From: Artocarpus heterophyllus
Lineage: Eukaryota; Streptophyta; Magnoliopsida; Rosales; Moraceae
Assembly (NCBI GenBank): GCA_025403435.1
Contig: CM046333.1
Location: 37,283,521 to 37,347,520 of the forward strand
DNA length: 64,000 nucleotides
Direction of reading: 5' to 3'
A program made the translations under genes and the position numbers. Below, piece by piece: positions 47,448 through 59,904 of the stretch. A model generated the notes under the pieces. It was not told the DNA's origin. It saw only the letters and a program-made list of their open reading frames with translations, and did no database searches. How positions within the stretch are numbered: position 1 is the first letter of the stretch; each line of letters begins with the position of its first letter.

Positions 47448-49479
47448 TGTTAGACATGTATGCCCTAAAGAGTAAAAATGTAACAAGTTTTTGGAGACAT
47501 TTTTATCAATAAAGAATTTATTCATTATTTATATACCAAATCTTGTCCTATTTACGTTTATATTTGTTGAATGTATGTTCAGCAAACAATAGTCTGAGAC
47601 TGTCGGTCTAAACCTTAAGAATTGGGCATTTGATGGACGGATTATGCGAAAAACACGATTCTTAAGGTGATGATCTAAATCATACGATCCACAATCGACG
47701 GAATAAAGTTGGGCGCTTTATTCATGCAAAGATTGTTATGTTGTCTATATCCCTTTAGAGAGATGGTTTGTCTTGACCATGGGAGGTGGACTCCGTGAAT
47801 AGAAACATTGGCATGTTGTCATAGGTGACAATGTGTTGGATCAGGATATAGAGTGAATTGATTTTGATTAATAATTCTGTCTAGGCAAATCGATTCACTT
47901 TAGACAATTATTTGTGTTGTATCTTAATCTTGAGATGAATAGTGGGCTTGTTGTCTTGACTTATGTCTTTTGATGTACCAAAGGGTGACACCCATATCTT
48001 AATAGTGATATGCGTGCTAGTATGTTAGAGACATGACTCTTGATGGCGTAGACTTGTTATTCATAGATATGGAATCCATAGCTCCTTTTTAAGAGTAATG
48101 ATATCTTCTTATATGCGTTATCCTGCAATTGAAAAACTAGAGCGCTCAACCATTTGGATACATAGGTGTAACCGAATGGTATACTGTCTTTAGATGGTAA
48201 TTTTTCTAATGGTGAGATAATGGAACGTAAGATAAAAATAATCGGGAAGGTAAAACAGAACTCGTTCTTAAGCCGATTATGGACTATCACATGGGGATAT
48301 GATACACTATGATATGTCATGGAGACTTAGCTATATGAGCTTCGTAATTCTATGTAGTTCGAGAGTGTAGCTCCAAGCTTTTAGTGGAGTAGCGTTAGAG
48401 TTGATAATTATGAAATGTATATCTGAGATATTGAGTTTCGTAATTATTGGGAGCTTGAACTATATAGGTCCATTTGGTCCCCTTTGCTAGCTCACAATAT
48501 CCTGTAACGACACGGCGTGTTTTTCTAATAATTAGTGACTTATGTCGGATTTATCAGATTGGTTAAAATTTGAAAGAATTAAATAATTCATGTCTGTTTA
48601 TCGGTTGAATTAATTTTGTAATAAATTAATTCAAGATAAACTTGTTGAATTATTGGGATCGGATAATTCTTGTTTGTTTATCGGTTGATTTAATTTTGGA
48701 TAAATTAGATTAGGATAAACTTGTAGAATTATTAGGAATTGATTTATTTTCTTAGAGATTATCTAGATAAAGTTGTTTTGATCAGATAACTTCTCTATTG
48801 GGTAATTTGAATTAAAACTAAGACTTTATCCTCTAGAATCTCGGGTTAAATATAAAAGATTCATGAAATTTTTTATTTAACAGTTTGGCCTACTGATGGA
48901 CGTGTTCGGCTGGCCGATGGGACCTGTTTGGCCTGCTGATCAGGTGGTTCGGCCTACCGATCAACGAAGAATAAGATCACGTGTTTCCACGCAGATCTTA
49001 TCAGATATTGATCCGAATTTGATTTTAATCTGAGTTTTGAGACTTAATTTGATAAGGACTGACCCTAGGATCAACCTCTATAAATAGGGAGTGATTCTCA
49101 CAGGTTACTTAAATCAATTGAGAGATTAAGACTGATACTCTGCTAAGTGAGAATCTAAAAAAATCCCTAAGACCTTTTGTTCATAAATCAAGAACACTTG
49201 CTTTGGGTTCTCTCGATTGGTTGGAAGGAGAGTCACCGGTGGAAGAGCCGTATGTGTGAGCACACACTCACTTCGGTCGTGGATAGAGAATAACAAAGAA
49301 GACCAGTTGGTTGAGGCTCTTCTGGAACGTTATTTCTCTTCATAGATTGCGGAGGTTCTTTGGCACACAAAGGTTAGTAAGATCTGGTTAATTTATACAT
49401 ATAGCATGTCAAACTTGTGTTTTAAAAATTACTCTGATATAAAATTTTTAAAATTCTGCTACGCACTCTTTTTCCAACA
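47448..49479 (+). repeat. Copia-2 3' LTR (2032 bp)
   Basis: Starts TGTTAGACATG and ends at TSD tctat. Its decayed palindromic array has four units, at 48886, 48907, 48929 and 48950, one more than the 5' LTR. Confidence 0.94.
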
Positions 49480-49484
49480 TCTAT

Positions 49485-49829
49485 TCAATGATTACCATTA
49501 CTATAATCCAGACAAGATTATTCTACCAAGTTGGGAATAGACAATATCACAATCTTGAGAAAGATAAAGTGCCCAGCTTTATCTACTGATTGTAAACCAA
49601 AGTTTATACTAAGTACACATAATCATATCCTCTATATTATGAACTCTTCATATACATGATTATGGACTTGTACAAGTATTAGAACCTTTATGATATTTGC
49701 ATACATATATATCAGCACATATATCATGGAGAACATCAACGAATATTATTTATTAATAGTGCAACACTTTATTTCTCATAATGTTCAAACGAGATAAAAC
49801 GACATGCTTTATAAGCACCAATTCCAATA
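49485..49829 (-). repeat. Copia-3 5' LTR, outer part (beyond Copia-2)
   Basis: Continues the Copia-3 LTR after the Copia-2 target duplication. On the minus strand it starts near TATTGGAATTGGTGC, consistent with a decayed TGTTGGAATT LTR start. Confidence 0.6.
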
Positions 49830-49833
49830 GTAT

Positions 49834-51976
49834 CACAAATTTTATCTCTATTTCAATATTGGGTTTTTATAGAAGACGTATCTTATCTAAAATAATCTAC
49901 CTTACAAAATTCATTACTTTATTTTTTGTCACCCTATAAATTAGCAGTGGTACATTTAATTCTATACATAAATGCAATAAATAAATAAATAAATAAATAA
50001 ACAACAAAAATTTTGCTGAAGAATTTTTTTCAAATACCTTACCTTCATAAAAACTAACTTAACCATTTAAGGGGGACTTCAAAACCTATCGATACCACCC
50101 TCAAACTTCTTTCTATGAAGACATACTCAAAGCAAACTTTACAGCAGCAATCAATTTTTAAAATCATACTTTTAATTGTATCATATACACTTAGGTTTGC
50201 TTTCAATTTCCTTACCTCTAAAGTATTAAACTGCCTTAAGCATTGGGATACATTTTCATTCTAAAATAGTTACATATTCTACAAAACAAATTCATAAGAA
50301 CCAACATAATTAGTAGCATAGTAGCTATGCTACTAATTATATCAACACTTAATCAAAGACCTAAAACAGTGCTCGAATGAAATAGAAGCCATATCAACAG
50401 ATGGAAACTAATAATCAAGATAGCTCAAAAGCACAGCTTGGATATTCTTCTTGAACTATGTAATCTATATTAAAATAAAGGTCAACAAAAAAAACCACTT
50501 CTCTATATCAATTTTTTTTAAAAAAAAATTCTTCAACATAGTGAAACCCTAAATTTACATATTGAACTTTCATTCCCCACCCATCCTCTACTAATGGTCC
50601 CCAATATTCATCAAAACATGTTTATTTCGATAAACAGGCCAATACCAACATTTTTTTCCCCCAATTTTTCACATGCAGAGTAAATTCCGTACTTGATAGT
50701 AATAAAATTGCTTAGATCAATTCAACATTTATGTATCGCATAACTATAGAAATTTCTTACCTTGGTCAATTTAATGGGGCTGAGGAAAGAACAATGCCCT
50801 AAGTTTTACCGACCGTCGAAACAAAAGGAAAATGTAAATCTTCCACAATGAATCTCAAGGAAGAATCAACTTCCTTCAAAACGAAATAGATGAAATTATG
50901 GAACCCAATTTTGGACAAATTCTCAAGTCCAAAGATATATGTTGAACAAAATAAAACCAGGAAAAAAAGGACTACATAAACGACTTAAACAACAATTCAT
51001 TTAGTAGTCTCTATTGTTTAAACAATTAGTTACATTTTCTATCATTCTTTAATGTCTCTACATGTGCCTATTTCCCCTATTTTTGCTTTAGCTTACTCTT
51101 CTTTCTATAAAGGCCGTTTGATTTGTATCCAAGCGTTGAAATTGATGTTTGAATCACATCTGGTGGCATATTTAAAACCAACCCTAAATATTTAACTAGA
51201 AAATAAAAAAATAAATGATAAAATATTTCTCGCATTATTACAAATAAATTATCTAATCTGATCTTAAAAAAACAAAGAAAACCATTCAAACCACCCAGAC
51301 AAATTACACACAACAAGGAGGCCAACTCTAGCAGGGATGGTTGCAATGACAAGAGGGGTTAGGATCTGGTTGGCAAAGGGTGTGGGCTTGGTGGTGGGGG
51401 CCAATCTTGATCCTGTGATAGGTAGAAGTGGTGAGGGAGCAGAGCTTGATATCATGACAAGGAAGGGGCTCAATCTGATGATAGGGAAAGCGACTCGATC
51501 TCATGATAGGGAGGCAGTAATCCAACAATATCTTAATGTTTTCTCAATTTTTGTTTGTGTTCTTGCAATCCCATAGGTCAAGTCTAGCTTCTTATGTCTT
51601 GATGCTGAAGAAAGTGATAACAAAATTAAGAGAAATGTATAAATTTCTACTTCATTGCTTGAATAATGATATGATTTTAGTTGGATAACTGTTACTTTGC
51701 TTCATTTAAAAAAAAATGAAATGAATGTTTACATTTTTATTATTTCTTAATTACATTTTTTGTAATCACTTTCAAAAAATACACAATGGTGACGAATTCA
51801 ATTAGATAAAGTTACCTATTGTTGTGCTTCAAATTCACCGATTGTGATTTACGAACTCTGTAATTTAAGAGGGTTTAAAAACATATTTTATTCGCTTTCT
51901 TATCTTTTTTTTATTCAAGTAAGGTTATATTTTTGCTCCCTTTTTATAAGTTAATATTGTCCATCCATTTAGTTCC
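49834..51976. other. AT-rich region without a recognised gene
   Basis: Contains an (AAAT)n run (about 49977-50002), a perfect 35-bp inverted repeat (50306-50340) and several minus-strand GTAAG splice-donor-like sites next to short open stretches (near 50036, 50215 and 50760), perhaps exon remnants. Open frames around 51077-51576 lack recognisable domains. Confidence 0.4.
50306..50340. repeat. Perfect inverted repeat, 16-bp arms and 3-nt loop
   Basis: ATAATTAGTAGCATAG, then TAG, then its exact complement. It could form a cruciform or RNA hairpin. No TSD or transposon context was seen. Confidence 0.9.
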
Positions 51977-54152
51977 CCTCATGCCCCGAAACTGGTTGGT
52001 GACACGACAATTTATTTTAAAATAATTAATTAAATTGAACATAAACTCCTGTGACTATGACTTTATTTCCTCAAACATTTTCATAAAATTTTAATAAATG
52101 TTAACCATTTACTTTAAATTTCCAAATGGCCAACTAAATTAAAATAAATTAAATAAATTGAAATGGAGCAGAGTAGAGGTAAACAAGGGTTTTCGAAATA
52201 ACATCCATAACTAAAAAGAAATTCCATCAAATACCGTTTGGGTCCTACTAAACCACACAGTAATGTAATTATAATCTAACAAAAGGAAAAGAAAATAAAC
52301 ATTTAGACCATAGTCCATTAGAAACAAAACATAGTGCATGAAAATGATCTAATTATTACATGCCTCAATGAAAAACTCAAATAAACGATATAACTCAAGG
52401 ATTCCGTAAGCAATCCAGCAACGCCTACTCTGTTGCAAGTAGAAAACTATGAAGGAAAAGCTTAGTAGGATTCCAAATTCAAAAATATTTAATAAATCAA
52501 TAGAAACAAACAGTAATAGATTAAATGACTTTTCAATAGGCAATACATAATCTTTTGAATAAAGTATAACTTACCAAATGCTTCATATGATTCATGGCAA
52601 AACCATAAATAATTACTTACTCATTGTAAGGCCTAAAAATCACCACTGTACAGATTTTGGGACCTGCCCCCCATGTTGTCCTTTGCACGACTTGAACTCT
52701 ATTGCACCATGCATTTTAAAATATAATCAACAGGGAATCTCACACCGGTTGGTATTTGTAAACTTTTTAAAACAATGTCTTACTCGGGAATGCTAGTCCT
52801 GAGATATTTCTTTTAAAACATGTTGTCAAAATGTTTGAAAATAACGTTAAAATATAACTCATTTTCTCAAAAAGTTTAAAAACACATATTTGAGGCCAAA
52901 TGACTTAAATAACAAGGCTATGAAGGAAGGGTACCTCAAATCCTAACAACGAAGCACTCTTCGTAACTCTACACCAACCCAACACATATTAGCTCTATAA
53001 ATACAACGGTTGACTGTCACGCCCCGGAGTACGGGAGGTGACGTGGCGGAATATTTAGATTAATTAAAAGAGAGTTTAATTGAAAACCGAGAGTTTGAGA
53101 ATCAAATTAAATAAAAATTAAGAAGATTTTCCACCACATTTGATAAAAGAATTTATAAATATTAAGCAAATAATAATAATTGAATAAAAACCGCGAATAT
53201 GGGTTCCACAACCCACAACTTGTGCACACACATGGATCTGACAATATCACAAATACAATTACAGTCCAAGTACAAATAAAGTTAAGTCTTACATGTCTTG
53301 ATTAACAAATACAGAATGTAAACAAATTCTCCTATTGCTCCTGAGTTCGGTCCGAAGAATCTTCTCCAAACCTAAATGGGAAACCACCTAGAAGGGGGGG
53401 ATTTAAAACAGATAAAACGTGAGCGAAAGGCTCAGTAGGACTAAGTTTTATAAAATAATTTAATGCAAAGAAACATAGCATTATCAGGAGTTATGCAAGA
53501 AGAAACTTGAATAAATAAATAAATAAATTGAGTAGAACCGTTCTGGCACAGAACAGTCTACTCGTCAAATCAAAACACCAGTTTACATTTACCTAGGCAA
53601 ACCATGATATCACCACCGTAGTGGCCCAGCTGGGTTTCGGGACCTGCCCCCAAGGTCGATCACGACCCGATCTCTGATATGGCATCATGCCCATGTGTTT
53701 ATTATCATTATCATTCAAAACCCAATTACCGAGTGTTGTCAATTACATTCATTATGAAATTCATTTCATGTCACGGTATATAAAAATATAACCGATAAAA
53801 TCATTTTCAAACAACCGTTGAAAACATTTTGATAGAAATCATTTTCAAAGCCAAATCATTTCAAAACCAGGCTACCAAAGAAATAGGATAGAAGTCCTAC
53901 CTCAGTACTCGTGCCGGTACCCCACACCGTAATCCCGGTCCGCTATACGTTAGCTCCACGGAACCACGAACGATTCTAGATACAAACTAAGTCAATCAAT
54001 ATCTAGTTCGAGACATTCTAAATTACTAAATCATTTCATGATGTCCTAGTGTGCCATTTGTATCATTAAAATCATCCTATAAGGTTGGGATTTAAATCAG
54101 GGTTCAAAACAGTGAAATCGGGTAAAAATCACAAAATTTTCCATGCCTCGGT

Positions 54153-54317
54153 CGGCCTGCCGGACGCCCTGCTTCGGCCTGCCGAACTGTACAGTTCGGC
54201 CTGCCGGAAATAAGGTTCGGCCTGCCGAACATTTCCCCAGATTCGGCCTGCCGGTCGGAAGAACACCGGCCTGCCGATCATCACTCCGGCCTGCCGAACA
54301 TGAACTTCGGCCTGCCG
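54153..54317 (-). repeat. Palindromic array in Gypsy-2 3' LTR (8 units)
   Basis: Plus-strand cores CGGCCTGCCG start at 54153, 54175, 54197, 54218, 54244, 54267, 54287 and 54308. Spacing is 22, 22, 21, 26, 23, 20 and 21 bp. All eight 10-bp cores are identical while spacers differ. The core and the phase are those of the Copia-1 arrays, in an element of another superfamily. Confidence 0.9.
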
Positions 54318-54876
54318 AACTGGGAAGATCCAGAAATCCCAGCCACGGGTTTCTCGATCCCCAAAATCCAAATCTTGTTTCTAACCTGTTTTTCTCAATT
54401 CCCAGGCATGAAAAATAACTATAGTTGATAGAAAAACATTCTAAAACATGTTTGGAATCATTTAAACAACATTTGAACTCAAAATCTTCAAAAATCCGAA
54501 AATGAGGAAAAGAGGAGAAAAAATAAAAATCTTGAATACAATCCGTTTTTCTTCAATCTAGGTTTAGATTCTAGTTGTTCTAAGCTCATTTAACACAAAT
54601 CCACGGTTTTCTAAGCTTAAACAAACTTAGATTTCAAAAACACACAAAATCGAAAATTTTGTAAAAAGTTTAGAAATTTCGAATCTAACCTCGAATCGAA
54701 GCTTCAATCCGCGTTCTCGGTCGCCGAATCACGTCCCCGAGCTTCCTCCTTGCTGTTCCGAAGCTTGGATTCGAAATGGAGTTCAAAAATTTTGAGAGAG
54801 AGAGGCTGCCGAGAGAGTCCAGAGAAGAGAGAGAGAGAGAGCTCGTGAGAGTGAGGAGAGAGAGAGAGGAAAGGAA

Positions 54877-54889
54877 AATAAATAGAGAA
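54877..54889 (-). promoter_or_regulatory. Possible Gypsy-2 LTR promoter (TATA-like)
   Basis: On the minus strand CTCTATTTATTTT is followed by a long CT-rich stretch, the usual look of a plant core promoter and leader. It is duplicated in the other LTR near 61780. If right, the palindromic array falls in the transcribed leader. The match to TATAAATA is weak. Confidence 0.3.
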
Positions 54890-55158
54890 AATCGGTGGGC
54901 GGTTTTACTGTGCGAAAACCATGTGCCGCCCACGGTTTTGTAAAACAGAGTATTTTTAACATTTTACAAATTGTTGTGTTTTAAAACTCAAAACATCATT
55001 TTAAATCAATAAGAAATCTTTTGAACACATCAATTTAGCAAAACAACCAAAAACTAAAAATCCAACCAAATAATCTAATTAAAGTTAAAACTTTAATTAT
55101 GGCACACTAATTCATCATTTACATTATATTAATATTAAATAAATTTCGGGACGTTACA

Positions 55159-55172
55159 ACTCTCCACCCCTA
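55159..55172 (-). other. Gypsy-2 polypurine tract
   Basis: On the minus strand AGGGGTGGAGAGT directly precedes the 3' LTR start. It is followed on the plus strand by non-coding bases up to the pol stop at 55207. Confidence 0.75.
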
Positions 55173-55206
55173 AAAGAAATTTCGTCCTCGAAATTTACAA
55201 CTCATC

Positions 55207-58200
55207 TCAAAAGCAAAACAAATGCGGATACAATTCCCGCATACTCGACTCTAATTCCCAAGTGGCTTCATCAACCCCGTGATGCTGCCACACGACCTTT
55301 ACCAACGGTATCTCTCGACGACGCAAGCTAATCACTTTCCGGTCGATGATCTGAATCGGCACTTCTTCGTACGTCGTATCCTCCTGAACCTGCACATCGC
55401 GAAACGATACTATCTTACCCTGCTCAGGTGGACACTTCCTAAGCATAGACACATGAAACACATCATGCACATGAGAAAGTTCGGGCGGAAGATCAAGCCG
55501 ATAAGCGACCACACCAACACGCTGAGTGATCTCGAACGGCCCAATATACCTCGGCGCGAGTTTCCCACTCACTTCGAACCGCATAGTTCCCTTACGAGGT
55601 GACACCCTCAAGAGAACAAAATCTCCAACCGCGAACTCTAAGGGTCTACGTCTCCTATCTGCGTAGCTCTTCTGCCGACTCTGAGCTGCTCTCAACCGAT
55701 CCCGAATCACCGCGACTTTCTCGTTGCTGTCACGAATCTCATCTGGCCCAAGAATAACTCTATCTTCCGGCTCGGCCCAACACACAGGTGACCAACACGG
55801 TCGCCCATACAATGCCTCAAATGGTGCCATACCGATACTCGCCTGATAACTATTGTTGTACGCGAACTCCGCCAAATGCAAACATTGCTTCCAATTCCCG
55901 CCGAAGTCCAACGCACAAGCACGCAACATATCCTCGAGAACCTGAATGACCCGCTCAGACTGCCCATCAGTCTGAGGATGAAACGCCGTACTGAAGTTCA
56001 AATCTGTACCCAAAGCCTCCTGAAAACTCCTCCAGTACTTAGCATTAAACCTGGTATCTCGATCAGAGGTGATGGACAAAGGAACTCCATGCAACCTCAC
56101 AATGTTCTGCATATACAGCTCTCCGAGAATCTTCCTGGAACACGTCGACCTAAACGGAATGAAATGCGCCGATTTCGTCAACCTGTCGACCACAACCCAA
56201 ACTGCATCATGCCGCTGCTCCGTCCTCGGCAAACCTGTGAGGAAATCCATCGTCACATGCTCCCATTTCCAACCTGGAATAGGAAGCGGCTGAAGCTGAC
56301 CTGCAGGCTTCTGATGCTCGGCTTTCACCTGAAGACACGTCGAACACTTAGCCACGTACTCGCGAACATCTTTCTTCATGCCTCTCCACCAATATTGCCT
56401 CTTCAAATCACGATACATCTTGGTGCTCCCCGGATGAATAGCGAACTGAGCCCCATGAGCTTCGTCTAGAACGGCTTTCGTCACCTCGGCGATAACTGGA
56501 ACTGCAAGACGCTCCCGGAAGTACAACGATCCATCTGCATGCACGCTCCATTCTTCAAACTGCTCCCCGTTCTGAATCCGCGACCAAATCCCCTGCAAAT
56601 GTCGATCTTGCCACTGACCTTGCTTCACCATCCGAACAAGAGCTGGAGTCGCTTCCACATGATACAACAAAACTCGATCACCGTCGTCATGATACTGTAG
56701 CCGATACTCACTCACTGTCGCATCCCTGCTCCAGTCCTCAAAAATCAAACAAGCGAGAATCCCTGAAGATTTCCTGCTAAGCGCGTCCGCTACCACATTA
56801 GCTTTCCCGGGATGATACTGCAACGCGAAATCATAATCCTCCATGTACTCCACCCATCTGCGCTGCCTCAAGTTGAGATCCCTCTGAGTGAACAAATGCC
56901 TCAAACTCTTGTGATCGGAGAAGACCTGAAACGATGCTCCATACAAGTAACATCTCCAAATCTTCAGCGCATAGATCACCGCTGCAAGCTCTAAATCGTG
57001 AGTAGGATAATTCCGTTCGTGAGGTCGTAGCTGTCTCGATCCGTACGCAACCACACGTCCATGCTGCATCAACACGCATCCAAGTCCGCGCCTTGAAGCA
57101 TCAGCATAAACCTCATACGGCTCGTCACTACTAGGAATAACTAATACTGGAGCTGAAGTCAACCGGTTCTTCAATTCCTGAAAAGCAGACTCACAGTCTT
57201 CATCCCACTCAAACCTGACGTTTTTCCTGATCAACCTCGTCAACGGAGCTGCAATCTTCGAAAAGTCCTTTACAAATTTCCGGTAATATCCAGCAAGACC
57301 TAAGAAGCTGCGAATCTCCGCTACATTCCTTGGTCGTTCCCACTCCAATATAGCTTCAATCTTGGACGGGTCCACTGAAATACCATGCTCCGAAATGACA
57401 TGACCCAGAAATTTGACCTCAGTCAACCAGAACTCACATTTTTCCCTCTTAGCGTACAACTGGTGCTCCCGCAGAGTCTGAAGCACGATCCGAAGATGCT
57501 GCTCATGCTCCTCCCATGTCTTAGAATACACAAGAATATCATCGATGAACACGATCACAAACTGATCCAGATATGGCCTAAAAATCCTGTTCATCAAATC
57601 CATAAAAGCTGCTGGAGCATTCGTCAACCCGAAAGACATAACCAGAAACTCGAAGTGCCCATACCGAGTCCTAAAAGCTGTCTTGGGAATATCCTCTTCC
57701 TTGATTCTGAGCTGATGATAACCTGACCGCAAATCAATCTTCGAGAAGTATCGCGAACCTCCCAACTGATCAAATAGCTCATCAATCCTAGGCAAAGGAT
57801 ACTTGTTCTTCACCGTAACACGATTCAACTGCCGATAATCCACACATAACCTGAGAGTCCCATCATGCTTCTTAGCGAACAAAACTGGTGCTCCCCACGG
57901 AGATGTGCTATTCCGAATATATCCTTTATCAGCAAGCTCCTGAAGTTGCTTCCTCAATTCCTTCATTTCTGCCGGCGCCATCCGATAAGGTGCCATAGAA
58001 ATCGGTGATGTCCCTGGAAACAACTCGATACCAAACTCAATCTCCCGATTCGGTGGTAACCCTGATAACTCATCGGGGAAGACATCCTCGAACTCATCAA
58101 CCACCGGAATCGCTACACTACTACTGGAAACATAGGGCTCGCAATCCAGATTGGCAAGAAAAGCAAAACAATCTAGATTCCTTCGCCCTCCTAAACATGA

Positions 58201-59799
58201 CTTCATGAGACGCTCACTCATTAGCCAATCACCACCACCCTGGTAAGTGATTACCGTCCCCCTATCAGACACTAGGGTCACCTTTCTAAGTTGGCAGTCC
58301 ACAACTGCACTATACCTGGACAACCAGTCCATCCCTAAAATCACATCATAGGAACTCATGGGGAGTATAATCAAATCACTTTTCAAAATCTCATCCCCAA
58401 TCTTTATTTTACAAGATTTACACACATAATTTACACACACCCGCCCCAAGGGAGAAGTTATAACTAGGGGTTCCTTAAACTCTTCTACTTCTAATCCCAA
58501 GGCATGTACCAAAGAACTCGAAATGAGAGAATGAGAGGCACCGGTATCAAATAAAACGCGAGCTAGAGATCTAGAAACCAAAACCATACCATCGACAACC
58601 GCGTTACCAATCTGAGAATCTGACCCTCCAGATGCCATTGCATGAACCTGCACTGGCGCCTTCCCTTTTCCTCTACCGATATTGCTGGGTCCTGCATTAC
58701 TCGGCCGATACTGCTGAGATGGAGACGACTGCACACTACCTGTACTCGGCGCTCTATACTGAGGAACACTGCGCTGAAAATACTGCGGCTGCTGTCCTCG
58801 TGCCGGATATGAGAATTGCTGAGGAGAAAACTGCGGATACTGCAACTGCGGGTACTGCGGAGGCGGAGGTAGGGTCTGAGGCTGAGGCTGAGACTGACGA
58901 CTGGCATCCTCCCCGGTCTGCGATCCAAGACGAGCACTCCTGATTGGGCAATTCCTCTTGATGTGTCCGGGCTGCTGACAGAAATGACAATGAAAGCTGT
59001 AGGGGTTGCTGCGCCCGCTGCCAGACGAACTGCTGCTGCCACTGGTCGCACCGCCTTGCTTGCCTTTCCCCGGAGCTGGACGACTACTGGTGCTCTTCCT
59101 GCCACTCCTCTGCGGTCCTCCTGAAGCCTTGGCTCGGTCCTCACAATACTGCACGTAATCATTCTCCACGGAGATCGCCGACGACACAAGCTCTCCGAAA
59201 CTCCTAAGCCGTAGAGCAACCAACTGCCGCCGAATAGGAGCCTTGAGTCCTTCCTGGAACTTGATGCATTTCTCGCGCTCCGATGCCACAGCTGATGGAG
59301 CAAACCTAGCCAACTCGCTAAACTTTGCCTCGTACTCCCGAACTGACATATCACCCTGCTGCAATCTATAAAACTCAGCTGCTTTCTGATCTCTATATCC
59401 CTGCGGAAAATACCGATCATAGAACAGATCCTCGAACTTGTCCCAACCGATATCGCCACCGCGCTCCAGACGCTTAGTTTGTTTCCACCAGGTGTTAGCG
59501 CCACCCTCGAGCTTATACGCCGCAAACTCCACACGATACTCCTCAGGCACACCAAGGGTATCAAGATGCTTCAAGATCGAATCCAACCAATACTCTGCTA
59601 ACTGCGGATCCCCATTGCCATCAAAAGTCGGAATAGACGCCCGCCGAAATTCCTTAAAGAAAGCATGCCGACTACCAACACTGGAGTCTTCCGGTCTAGT
59701 CCTGGCTGCCATCTGCCGGAAAGCCGCAATCATAGACCTCATCAGGCCCTCATCATTTCCGAACTCGGCGTCAGCTGTCGAGCGACGTCTAGGTGCCAT
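55207..59799 (-). CDS. Gypsy-2 gag-pol polyprotein, complete (1530 aa)
   Basis: ATG at 59799, about 90 nt after the PBS. In order: gag (about residues 65-180, with [11 protein letters not shown] and [10 protein letters not shown]), a Ser/Gly/Gln-rich linker, a CCHC knuckle ([14 protein letters not shown], about 270), a Q/P-rich stretch, protease [11 protein letters not shown] (about 416), RT with VDYRQLN and FIDD (about 751), RNase H with [10 protein letters not shown] (about 900), integrase HHCC zinc finger (about 1115-1150), integrase Asp-Asp-Glu (MDFLTGL about 1185, TSDRDTRF about 1246, SERVIQ about 1283) and a C-terminal chromodomain-like region (about 1466-1530, EEVPIQIID, then [17 protein letters not shown]). 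In chromoviruses that domain steers integration to particular chromatin. No stop, frameshift or missing catalytic residue was seen. It would give particle, protease, RT-RNase H and integrase. Confidence 0.97.
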   Translation of the reverse strand: MAPRRRSTADAEFGNDEGLMRSMIAAFRQMAARTRPEDSSVGSRHAFFKEFRRASIPTFDGNGDPQLAEYWLDSILKHLDTLGVPEEYRVEFAAYKLEGGANTWWKQTKRLERGGDIGWDKFEDLFYDRYFPQGYRDQKAAEFYRLQQGDMSVREYEAKFSELARFAPSAVASEREKCIKFQEGLKAPIRRQLVALRLRSFGELVSSAISVENDYVQYCEDRAKASGGPQRSGRKSTSSRPAPGKGKQGGATSGSSSSSGSGRSNPYSFHCHFCQQPGHIKRNCPIRSARLGSQTGEDASRQSQPQPQTLPPPPQYPQLQYPQFSPQQFSYPARGQQPQYFQRSVPQYRAPSTGSVQSSPSQQYRPSNAGPSNIGRGKGKAPVQVHAMASGGSDSQIGNAVVDGMVLVSRSLARVLFDTGASHSLISSSLVHALGLEVEEFKEPLVITSPLGRVCVNYVCKSCKIKIGDEILKSDLIILPMSSYDVILGMDWLSRYSAVVDCQLRKVTLVSDRGTVITYQGGGDWLMSERLMKSCLGGRRNLDCFAFLANLDCEPYVSSSSVAIPVVDEFEDVFPDELSGLPPNREIEFGIELFPGTSPISMAPYRMAPAEMKELRKQLQELADKGYIRNSTSPWGAPVLFAKKHDGTLRLCVDYRQLNRVTVKNKYPLPRIDELFDQLGGSRYFSKIDLRSGYHQLRIKEEDIPKTAFRTRYGHFEFLVMSFGLTNAPAAFMDLMNRIFRPYLDQFVIVFIDDILVYSKTWEEHEQHLRIVLQTLREHQLYAKREKCEFWLTEVKFLGHVISEHGISVDPSKIEAILEWERPRNVAEIRSFLGLAGYYRKFVKDFSKIAAPLTRLIRKNVRFEWDEDCESAFQELKNRLTSAPVLVIPSSDEPYEVYADASRRGLGCVLMQHGRVVAYGSRQLRPHERNYPTHDLELAAVIYALKIWRCYLYGASFQVFSDHKSLRHLFTQRDLNLRQRRWVEYMEDYDFALQYHPGKANVVADALSRKSSGILACLIFEDWSRDATVSEYRLQYHDDGDRVLLYHVEATPALVRMVKQGQWQDRHLQGIWSRIQNGEQFEEWSVHADGSLYFRERLAVPVIAEVTKAVLDEAHGAQFAIHPGSTKMYRDLKRQYWWRGMKKDVREYVAKCSTCLQVKAEHQKPAGQLQPLPIPGWKWEHVTMDFLTGLPRTEQRHDAVWVVVDRLTKSAHFIPFRSTCSRKILGELYMQNIVRLHGVPLSITSDRDTRFNAKYWRSFQEALGTDLNFSTAFHPQTDGQSERVIQVLEDMLRACALDFGGNWKQCLHLAEFAYNNSYQASIGMAPFEALYGRPCWSPVCWAEPEDRVILGPDEIRDSNEKVAVIRDRLRAAQSRQKSYADRRRRPLEFAVGDFVLLRVSPRKGTMRFEVSGKLAPRYIGPFEITQRVGVVAYRLDLPPELSHVHDVFHVSMLRKCPPEQGKIVSFRDVQVQEDTTYEEVPIQIIDRKVISLRRREIPLVKVVWQHHGVDEATWELESSMRELYPHLFCF

Positions 59800-59889
59800 T
59801 CTCTCACTTCTGAAAACAAAATTTGGACTGTCAGAGGTATTTCATTGTCAAACCTATGTGTGCACAATTCCCAAGGTTCATAACCTTGC

Positions 59890-59901
59890 GCTCTGATACC
59901 A
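59890..59901 (-). other. Gypsy-2 primer binding site
   Basis: On the minus strand TGGTATCAGAGC, three bases after the 5' LTR end (ending at 59905), complementary to initiator methionine tRNA. Confidence 0.9.
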
Positions 59902-59904
59902 TTC

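Larger units (their letters stand above)
39829..49479 (+). mobile_element. Copia-2, full-length but degenerate relative of Copia-1 (9651 bp)
   Basis: LTRs at 39829-41837 and 47448-49479, perfect 5-bp TSD tctat (39824-39828 and 49480-49484), initiator-Met PBS at 41840-41853 and the same AAGTGGGAGA polypurine tract. It is collinear with Copia-1 over LTRs, leader and gag-pol. The LTRs are visibly more diverged from each other than those of Copia-1, and many C-to-T and G-to-A changes and stops are present, so it is older. Confidence 0.95.
35597..49829 (-). mobile_element. Copia-3, old internally deleted copia-like element (host of Copia-2)
   Basis: A reverse element made of a partial 3' LTR (35597 to about 36510), a leader (about 36511-38646), a PBS (38647-38659) and a 5' LTR (38662-39828, continued at 49485-49829 after the nested Copia-2). 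Leader segments match the Copia-1 leader in order (GGTGGAACCAT near 37205, the GATAACATGTCATAT region near 37100, TTGAGTGGG near 36955), so the families are related. Gag and pol are absent. The leader joins directly into the middle of the LTR. The LTR copies are strongly diverged. Flanking gtat (35593-35596 and 49830-49833) may be the remains of the TSD. Confidence 0.75.
53015..55158 (-). repeat. Gypsy-2 3' LTR
   Basis: On the minus strand it starts TGTAACGTCCCGAAATTT at 55158 and ends GGCGTGACA at 53015. It contains an eight-unit palindromic array (54153-54317) and a GA/CT-rich block near 54785-54870. Confidence 0.96.

Noticed and set aside
51337..51576. 79-codon Gly/Arg-rich ORF
   Set aside because: Loosely repeated TGATAGG words make it open. 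Open frames exist on the other strand too, with no domain or flanking gene signals.
54685..54933. Ser/Leu-rich signal-peptide-like ORF, also at 61575
   Set aside because: Translation of the CT-rich block in the Gypsy-2 LTR. Its length changes with repeat number between the two LTRs.
58563..59564. 333-codon minus-strand ORF
   Set aside because: It overlaps the Gypsy-2 gag-protease frame in another frame. Arg/Ser-rich composition is typical of a shadow frame.
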